From contig NZ_LROM01000052.1 of NCBI RefSeq assembly GCF_001758785.1, forward strand, positions 1 to 48,241: a stretch of DNA of 48,241 bases, written 5' to 3'. The notes beneath the pieces are model-generated. The model saw nothing but the letters and a program-made list of their open reading frames with translations, was not told the DNA's origin and made no database searches. Source of the DNA: Duganella phyllosphaerae. GTDB lineage: Bacteria > Pseudomonadota > Gammaproteobacteria > Burkholderiales > Burkholderiaceae_D. Numbering within the stretch: the stretch's first letter is position 1; each line of letters opens with the position of its first letter. Positions 43,014 through 48,241 of this stretch are shown here, piece by piece. The translations under genes were made by a program, and so were the position numbers.

Positions 43014-44036
43014 ATGACCACTCAGAATACGACCCGCCGTTTCTTTATCACTTCATTACTGGCCACGTCGGCGCTGGTCCTCGGCTTGCCGCTGCAGGCC
43101 AGCGCCGCCACGCCGGTATTGCTGAACGCGTCGTATGACGTGGCGCGCGAGCTGTTCAAGGAGATCAATCCCGCTTTCGTGACCGAGTACAAGAAAAGCA
43201 CCGGCGAAACCGTGAACATCAACCAGTCGCACGGCGGTTCGTCCAAGCAGGCCCGCTCGGTGGCAGACGGCATGGAAGCGGCCGTGGTCACCATGAACCA
43301 GGCCAACGACATCGACCTGCTGGTCGATCGCGGCGTGGTGGCGCCCGGCTGGAACAAGAAATTCCCGAACAATGCCGCGCCGTTCTACTCGACCATGGTG
43401 TACCTGGTGCGCAAGGGCAATCCACAAGGCATCAAGGACTGGAACGACCTGGCCAAGCCCGGCGTGAAAGTGATCGTGCCCAACCCTAAAACCTCGGGCA
43501 ACGGCCGCTACACCTACCTGGCCGCCTGGGGCTCGGTGGTCAAGAACAAGGGAACCGAAGCGCAGGCGCGCGAACTGGTGACCCGCATCTTCAAGAACGT
43601 CCCGGTGCTCGACGGTGGCGGCCGTGGCGCCACGACCACCTTCACCCAGCGCGGCATTGGCGATGTGCTGGTGACGTTTGAAAACGAAGTGAACCTGGTG
43701 CGCGCCGAGTTCGGCAGCAACTTCGACGTGGTATACCCATCGTCGTCGATCCTGGCCGAATCGCCGGTGGCCGTGGTCGACAAGGTGGTGGACAAGAAAG
43801 GCTACCGCAAGGAAGCGACCGCCTACTTGAACTTCCTGTACTCGCCCCAGGGCCAGGACATCATCGCCAAGCATTACTTCCGTCCGCGCTCGGAAGCGGC
43901 GTTCAAGAAGTACAACGCCAATTTCCGCCAGATCAGCCTGTTTACCATCGATGACGTGTTCGGCGGCTGGAAAGCGGCGCAGAAGAAACACTTCGACGAC
44001 GGCGGCGAGTTCGACAAGATCTACCAGACCAAATAA
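43014..44036 (+). CDS. sbp: periplasmic sulfate/thiosulfate-binding protein (Sbp/CysP family)
   Basis: 340 aa. Signal peptide with a Tat-like start (TRRFFIT, residues 7-13) and cleavage after ASA near residue 31. Family motifs are NINQSHGGSSKQARSVADG, PNPKTSGNGRYTYLAAWG and VTFENEVNLV. It binds oxyanion for an ABC importer, but no permease or ATPase gene is adjacent, so it must rely on a transporter elsewhere. A 206-base upstream gap holds its promoter; I see no certain CysB site. Confidence 0.95.
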   Translation: MTTQNTTRRFFITSLLATSALVLGLPLQASAATPVLLNASYDVARELFKEINPAFVTEYKKSTGETVNINQSHGGSSKQARSVADGMEAAVVTMNQANDIDLLVDRGVVAPGWNKKFPNNAAPFYSTMVYLVRKGNPQGIKDWNDLAKPGVKVIVPNPKTSGNGRYTYLAAWGSVVKNKGTEAQARELVTRIFKNVPVLDGGGRGATTTFTQRGIGDVLVTFENEVNLVRAEFGSNFDVVYPSSSILAESPVAVVDKVVDKKGYRKEATAYLNFLYSPQGQDIIAKHYFRPRSEAAFKKYNANFRQISLFTIDDVFGGWKAAQKKHFDDGGEFDKIYQTK

Positions 44037-44119
44037 CGATAGTCGGAACCATTCGTTCACGAAAGCGGCCGTCGAGCTTACTCTGGGTGTGTAGACCTCC
44101 ACCACACAAAGGAAACGCG

Positions 44120-44341
44120 ATGGCCATTTCTGAAATTAATGTACGTAACCAGTTCCGCGGCAAGATCAAGGAAATCATCTTCGGACCGGTGGTCTCGGAA
44201 GTGGACGTGGAAACCCAGCACGGCATCGTCACCTCGGTGATCACCTCGCGGTCGATCCATGACCTCGACCTCAAGGTGGGCAGCGAAGTGATCGCGCTGG
44301 TGAAATCGACGGAAGTGTCGATTGCCAAGATCAGCAACTAA
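44120..44341 (+). CDS. molbindin-like TOBE-domain protein
   Basis: 73 aa, a single TOBE (Mop) domain: ISEINVRNQFRGKIKEIIFG, then VSEVDVETQHGIVTSVIT and VGSEVIALVKSTEVSIAKI. Molbindins store or buffer molybdate as oligomers. AAAGGAA lies just upstream of the ATG. It follows the oxyanion-binding protein by 83 bases, and a terminator follows it. Confidence 0.92.
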   Translation: MAISEINVRNQFRGKIKEIIFGPVVSEVDVETQHGIVTSVITSRSIHDLDLKVGSEVIALVKSTEVSIAKISN

Positions 44342-44359
44342 CTTTTTTTGCCCCATCGA

Positions 44360-44390
44360 AAGCCTCGCGCCGCGTGCCCGGGGCTTTTTT
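44360..44390 (+). terminator. terminator after the molbindin gene
   Basis: An 8-bp stem AAGCCTCG (44360-44367) with CGGGGCTT (44379-44386), one G-T pair, an 11-base loop and six T at the end. Confidence 0.75.
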
Positions 44391-44409
44391 GAATCCGCGA
44401 GTTACGCAC

Positions 44410-44445
44410 GATAGACGAGAAACCACTTTAATGTTATCGTCTATC
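44410..44445. promoter_or_regulatory. inverted repeat upstream of the pbpG-like gene
   Basis: A perfect 9-base inverted repeat, GATAGACGA at 44410-44418 and TCGTCTATC at 44437-44445, with an 18-base AT-rich spacer. It lies 105-140 bases before the ATG. Could be an operator or an RNA hairpin; no T run follows. Confidence 0.4.
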
Positions 44446-44550
44446 CTCAGTGTTGCCGCATAGCCAGTGGTGTTCTGCCGCCTGGCGATGTGCTGCGTCG
44501 TCCCACGACGCCTCTGTTCCACCCTACACCCCATACCGATACTACCGAAC

Positions 44551-45528
44551 ATGCTCAAGAAAATTGTTGCTGTCTTGCTGAGTACGTTTACTGCCGCCGC
44601 CCTGGCAGTGCCGCTCGGTTCACAGTCAGTGCTGGTTGTCGAAGACGACACCGGCAAAGTCATTCTCGAAAAGAATGCCGACGTACAAGTACCCATTGCC
44701 TCCCTGACCAAGCTGATGACCGCCATGGTTGTGCTCGATTCCAAGCCGGACATGAAGGAAGCGATCGAAATCGACCGCACCGACGTGGACATGCTCAAGC
44801 ACAGCACCTCGCGGGTGCCGGTCGGCGCCGCCATCTCGCGTGCCGACGTGCTGCAACTGGCGCTGATGTCTTCCGACAACCGCGCTGCCGCCTCGCTGGC
44901 CCGCACTTATCCTGGTGGCATGGAGGGCTTCCGCCGCGCCGTCAACGCCAAGATCCGCCTGCTCGGCATGCACAATACCGTGATCGAGGAGCCTACCGGC
45001 CTGTCGCCGCACAACCGCTCCACCGCGACCGACCTGGTCAAGATGGCGCATGCTGCCTCGCTGTACCCGGAAATTACCCGCATTACCACCGACAAGAAGG
45101 ACCTGATCCACATCAAGGGCCGCGACGTCGAGTACCACAACACCAACCGCCTGGTCGGCGCCAAGGGCTGGGATGTCGGTTTGTCCAAGACCGGCTACAC
45201 CGAAGAAGCGGGCCGTTGCCTGATCATGCGTTTCAAGAGCGGCGGCAAGAACAACACCCTGGTGCTGCTCAACGCCAAGGCCAACTCGGCGCGCCTGACC
45301 GACGCGGTCAATATTCGCCGCCTGATCGTGGGACCGGAAGCGCGTTCGCTCGAGCGTCCGCGCATGCTGAAGGCGTCGGCCAAGGTCAAGGCCGAGAAGC
45401 CGCGCGTGGTCAAGGCCTCGGCCAAGGCCAAGCCGGTGCGCAAGGCCAGGATCGTCAAGACCTCGGTAAAAGCCAAGAAGCAGGCGGCAGCGGTAAAAGC
45501 GTCGAAACGGACCAGTCGAGAGATGTAG
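44551..45528 (+). CDS. pbpG: PbpG-like D-alanyl-D-alanine endopeptidase with basic tail
   Basis: 325 aa, peptidase S11 family. A signal peptide (MLKKIVAVLLSTFTAAALA) precedes the catalytic motifs SLTK (Ser51, Lys54), SDN (108-110) and KTG (213-215). PbpG/PBP7 cuts D-Ala-mDAP crosslinks in murein. Family proteins end soon after about residue 270; here about 50 further residues are dominated by Lys, Ala, Arg and Val (for example KASAKVKAEKPRVV). The mature protein would have an unusual polycationic tail. Confidence 0.93.
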   Translation: MLKKIVAVLLSTFTAAALAVPLGSQSVLVVEDDTGKVILEKNADVQVPIASLTKLMTAMVVLDSKPDMKEAIEIDRTDVDMLKHSTSRVPVGAAISRADVLQLALMSSDNRAAASLARTYPGGMEGFRRAVNAKIRLLGMHNTVIEEPTGLSPHNRSTATDLVKMAHAASLYPEITRITTDKKDLIHIKGRDVEYHNTNRLVGAKGWDVGLSKTGYTEEAGRCLIMRFKSGGKNNTLVLLNAKANSARLTDAVNIRRLIVGPEARSLERPRMLKASAKVKAEKPRVVKASAKAKPVRKARIVKTSVKAKKQAAAVKASKRTSREM

Positions 45529-45574
45529 GACAAAACGACATCGGCCCGGTTCTGGTGTCCAACGTCTCGTGCTG

Positions 45575-45607
45575 ACGGCCCGTTCGATTGTTCGAACGGG
45601 CCGTTTT
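45575..45607. terminator. strong hairpin terminator between pbpG-like gene and tpsB
   Basis: A perfect 13-bp stem ACGGCCCGTTCGA (45575-45587) with its complement (45592-45604), a TTGT loop and a short T run. It lies between two converging genes, but there is no A run on its left side for the leftward direction. Confidence 0.8.
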
Positions 45608-45642
45608 GCCTGGAGCAGATCTGCACACCGACAATTGATCGT

Positions 45643-47337
45643 TCAGAAACCCTTGCTCAACATTAGCCAGGCATGCGCTGAAGACTGCTTGCCCAGCAGG
45701 GCAGGCACTGCCCCGAGCCGGGTTGCCACTGAAGCGCTGGCACGCCACTGATCGGGGCCGATCCAGTTCATTCCGACGCCGGCGCCCGACATCGAGCCAC
45801 TGTTTTGATTGCCGCTCCAAGGCTGACGGTTGATTTTGACATGCGCATTGTCAATAAAGGCCTGCGCCTGCCATGTCCCAAGCCACAGCCGTCCCAGTTC
45901 ATGGCGCAATTCCATACTGGCGGCATAGCCGGTGTCACCGGAGAGCGCACCGATGTCATAAGCACGGACCGTATAGGGACCGCCGGCGGCCATCTTCTCG
46001 GCAGAATCAAGATTGCGGTCGGACCACTGGCCCGTCAAACTGAAATACAGCGCAGTGCGCGGGGTCAATCCCTGCAGGCGGACAAGATTAATATTCCACT
46101 TCGAGAAGGCGCCGGTTGCACGCGCGGTAACTGCATCGGACGCCGCAGCGCCGGCGTCGTCAAAGCTGTGGCGTCCGCGCGTCCAGCTCAGCGACGCGGT
46201 GCTCATGGCGCCGCCCAACAGGCTGTCGCGCTGATCGCCGTTGACGCTCACGACCCAGTTTCGGAGATGGCGGTCGGTACGGAGTGCTCCAACATCGACA
46301 CGATCGCGCAACTTCTTGGCTTCATACTGCAGTTGAGCGTACAGGTTATATTCCGCGGTACGAATAAACGGATGTTTTGCCCAGACGCTGCCAACCGATG
46401 CCGTGCCATGAGCATCGAGTGTACGGGCTGCGCCGCCGAGCTTATAACGCAATGCCGAGAAAGCAGTGCCTATTCTGCTACCCTGGCCGTTGAGCAGCGT
46501 GTCATATGCGGCTCGAAAATAGCTCATGCCGTCGCCGGTGGTGGTGAGATTGGCGCTCAGAATATCACCAGCGTGAAGCGGATTGACGAGATTGAAGTTG
46601 CCGCTCAGGCGGGTACGGCCGATGTAGGGGTTGCCATAATTGTCGAGCGAAAAATTGGCCGGCGCCGACTGAATGTGACGCGCCTCGACGTCGAGGTCGG
46701 AGGTGCCAACGGCCGTTCCCGGCTTTAGCACCGCATTGACGGCCACGCCTGGCACATCCGACAACAGCAGCAAAGTGCGATTGAGCTCGTCATCGGCAAT
46801 CAAGTCCCCGCGGCCGAGGGATGCGAGAACCGCGCCAAGAACAGCATCGTTGACTTCAGTGCGGTTGTTGAGCCGGATGCTGCCGTAGTGTGCCTCGACA
46901 ACCTGTATGACAACCACACCGCCGGTGATCGACTGTGCGGGAATGATAGCGCGGGTCACCTGAAATCCACGAGCTTGATAAAACGCCGTAATACGCCCGG
47001 CCAGTTCTTCGAGTTGCGCCAGCGTCAGGCTTTTGCCTTCCTGATCGGCAACCAGGGCATGCAGCGTTTCCGTCGAAAAAGCAGTATTGCCTACGATACG
47101 CAATTTATTCACCTGTATTGGCTGCGACGGCGGCACACCAATTTCATTTTTTGGCTTGACCTCGAGGGTCGGCGCCGGCGGCTGCGCAGGCACAGGAATG
47201 GAAGGCTGCAGTTGTTGCAGTATCGACCCGGCATTGGTCGGCACTTGCTGACCGAGTGCATTGGCGTCTAGCGACGCAAGCAACAGCGCCGCGAACAAGG
47301 GTTTCATCATGAGAGTCTGTTTGGGAACTGGATTCAT
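45643..47337 (-). CDS. TpsB-family outer-membrane transporter (ShlB/FhaC/HecB)
   Basis: 564 aa. A signal peptide covers about residues 8-28 and a Pro-rich linker follows. A POTRA domain lies at about 75-150 (QVNKLRIVGNTAFSTETLHA), then a second POTRA-like region and a 16-strand barrel. The L6-loop motif reads VRAYDIGALSGDTGY, the VRAY form common in this subfamily. The last residue is Phe, as expected of a barrel. The start at 47337 has AAGGAA upstream and lies 7 bases after the adhesin stop, so the two are one operon. Confidence 0.93.
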   Translation of the reverse strand: MNPVPKQTLMMKPLFAALLLASLDANALGQQVPTNAGSILQQLQPSIPVPAQPPAPTLEVKPKNEIGVPPSQPIQVNKLRIVGNTAFSTETLHALVADQEGKSLTLAQLEELAGRITAFYQARGFQVTRAIIPAQSITGGVVVIQVVEAHYGSIRLNNRTEVNDAVLGAVLASLGRGDLIADDELNRTLLLLSDVPGVAVNAVLKPGTAVGTSDLDVEARHIQSAPANFSLDNYGNPYIGRTRLSGNFNLVNPLHAGDILSANLTTTGDGMSYFRAAYDTLLNGQGSRIGTAFSALRYKLGGAARTLDAHGTASVGSVWAKHPFIRTAEYNLYAQLQYEAKKLRDRVDVGALRTDRHLRNWVVSVNGDQRDSLLGGAMSTASLSWTRGRHSFDDAGAAASDAVTARATGAFSKWNINLVRLQGLTPRTALYFSLTGQWSDRNLDSAEKMAAGGPYTVRAYDIGALSGDTGYAASMELRHELGRLWLGTWQAQAFIDNAHVKINRQPWSGNQNSGSMSGAGVGMNWIGPDQWRASASVATRLGAVPALLGKQSSAHAWLMLSKGF

Positions 47338-47344
47338 ATCTGCT

Positions 47345-48241
47345 TCATTCCTTGCTGCTGGTAGCTACGAGGGGCAACCGCATGCCGCCATTTTGAATTT
47401 TAAGCGTCGGCACGGGCGGGCCGAATGCAGTAACCGTATTGATTAACGGCAGGCCCGAGGAGTCCTGTTCGTTCGCATCGTCCCCGTTGCTGGTGCTGCC
47501 GGTGTTTCCGGTACTGCCGTTGTCAGCCAGTTGCTGTACCACCAGTGTCGACGACAGGCTCAATACTTGCGGCTGCGCCGACGCCTGGGGCGGCAGCAAC
47601 GAAGTTTGCACTTGCGTTACCGTATTTTGAACCTGCTGCGGCAGCACGTCAGGCACAGCTACCGGTCCGCCTGTGATATTGGCAAATGCCTGCGATTGTT
47701 CGGTAACAACGTAGTTTCCAATATCGGCGCCGCCAAATGTGCTGCTCAAATTGACCGTCTTGCCGAGACCAGGGGCTGCGCTGGAGAACTGGCCGCTTGA
47801 CACCATCGTGATGTCATCGGTACCAAACCTGCCTGCCAGCGTAGCACCGGCGGTGCTGACGGAGGCCGCAGTGGTGCCATCAAAAGTTTTATTAGCTGCA
47901 GTGATGCCACTGACCGTGATTACCGCGCGCGATATGTTCGCTGTCAGGCCGGTCGGTTGGGTGACCACGTAGTTGCCGGCATCGGCGCCGGACAAGGTAT
48001 AGCCAGTCACTGTCACCGCCTTGCCGGCGCCGGCGTCCTTGCTGGCAAAGCTGCCCACGGCGGTACCGGTCACCGACACGCTGTCGCTGCCCAGTGCGGC
48101 CACGGCAGCAGTGCCGCTCAGGGTCGCGGCGGTGGTGGCGTCATAGGTTTTATCCAGCGCTGCAATGCCAGAGACCGCCAGGTTGGCCTTGTTGATGGTT
48201 GCGCTCAGGCCGGTCGGTTGCAGCACCACGTAGTTGCCGGC
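47345..48241 (-). CDS. TpsA-type adhesin with MBG/YDG repeats (5' part beyond window)
   Basis: Only the C-terminal 298 residues are in the window; the frame is open to the edge. Two repeats, each about 87 aa and running up to GNYVV, are visible. Each has a VSGI-ALDKTYDATTAA or VSGITAANKTFDGTTAA start and an AGNYVV or IGNYVV end, the MBG/YDG pattern of large surface adhesins. The last 100 residues are Gln/Pro/Ser-rich and end in a short hydrophilic tail. Cargo of the adjacent TpsB transporter, by operon position. Confidence 0.88.
   Translation of the reverse strand, partial: AGNYVVLQPTGLSATINKANLAVSGIAALDKTYDATTAATLSGTAAVAALGSDSVSVTGTAVGSFASKDAGAGKAVTVTGYTLSGADAGNYVVTQPTGLTANISRAVITVSGITAANKTFDGTTAASVSTAGATLAGRFGTDDITMVSSGQFSSAAPGLGKTVNLSSTFGGADIGNYVVTEQSQAFANITGGPVAVPDVLPQQVQNTVTQVQTSLLPPQASAQPQVLSLSSTLVVQQLADNGSTGNTGSTSNGDDANEQDSSGLPLINTVTAFGPPVPTLKIQNGGMRLPLVATSSKE

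Noticed and set aside
46462..46474. VRAY in place of VRGY in the TpsB transporter as a loss of function
   Set aside because: The VRAY form is, to my knowledge, common in this subfamily, and the rest of the loop (SGDTGY) is intact.

Overview
The window looks like GC-rich betaproteobacterial DNA, most likely Oxalobacteraceae (the Massilia, Duganella and Janthinobacterium group). This is inferred from protein style, base composition and gene content; no marker gene settles it. About three quarters of the window (1-36242) is one nearly complete flagellar locus. Its gene order and gene content match the lateral (Laf / Flag-2) flagellar systems of Vibrio, Aeromonas and some E. coli better than the usual primary betaproteobacterial flagellum.

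Layout of the flagellar locus. (1) 1-3079: three tandem flagellin genes, the first cut by the window edge, each followed by a hairpin terminator. The second and third have matching leaders. (2) 3115-4029: a FliK-like protein convergent with flhA. (3) 4026-10427, minus strand: the export and switch operon fliM-fliN-fliP-fliQ-fliR-flhB-flhA, with no fliO. (4) 10428-11031: a 604-base divergent intergenic region where Flag-2 systems carry the activator gene lafK. Here it holds only palindromes. (5) 11032-16679: fliEFGHIJ. (6) 16824-23671: fliD-fliS-fliT-fliK-fliL-fliA-motA-motB, the exact order of the lateral lafB-to-lafU block, with its own sigma-28 and stator. (7) 23717-25204: flgM, flgN and a free-standing FlgJ-type glucosaminidase. 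(8) flgA on the minus strand, divergent from flgBCDEFGHIJKL (26183-35192), then a LafW-like gene of unknown role (35205-36242). Together these supply basal body, rod, rings, hook, cap, filament, export apparatus, chaperones, stator and the FliA/FlgM checkpoint. No chemotaxis gene and no master regulator is present.

36239-41293 holds two c-di-GMP-related genes on the minus strand: a PAS-GGDEF-EAL protein and a degenerate EAL protein. They flank a small hypothetical gene and a predicted Tat-exported murein peptidase of the DUF882/YcbK type. Between the peptidase and the degenerate EAL gene lies a non-coding stretch with an inverted pair of REP-like hairpins and an array of 52-base tandem repeats.

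41445-45607 is ordinary chromosome: a YafJ-type class II glutamine amidotransferase, a GNAT acetyltransferase, an orphan sulfate-binding protein, a molbindin-like TOBE protein, and a PbpG-like peptidase with a very basic tail. The right end (45643-48241, minus strand) is a two-partner secretion pair: a TpsB outer-membrane transporter and the 3' end of a large adhesin with MBG/YDG-type repeats that runs off the window.
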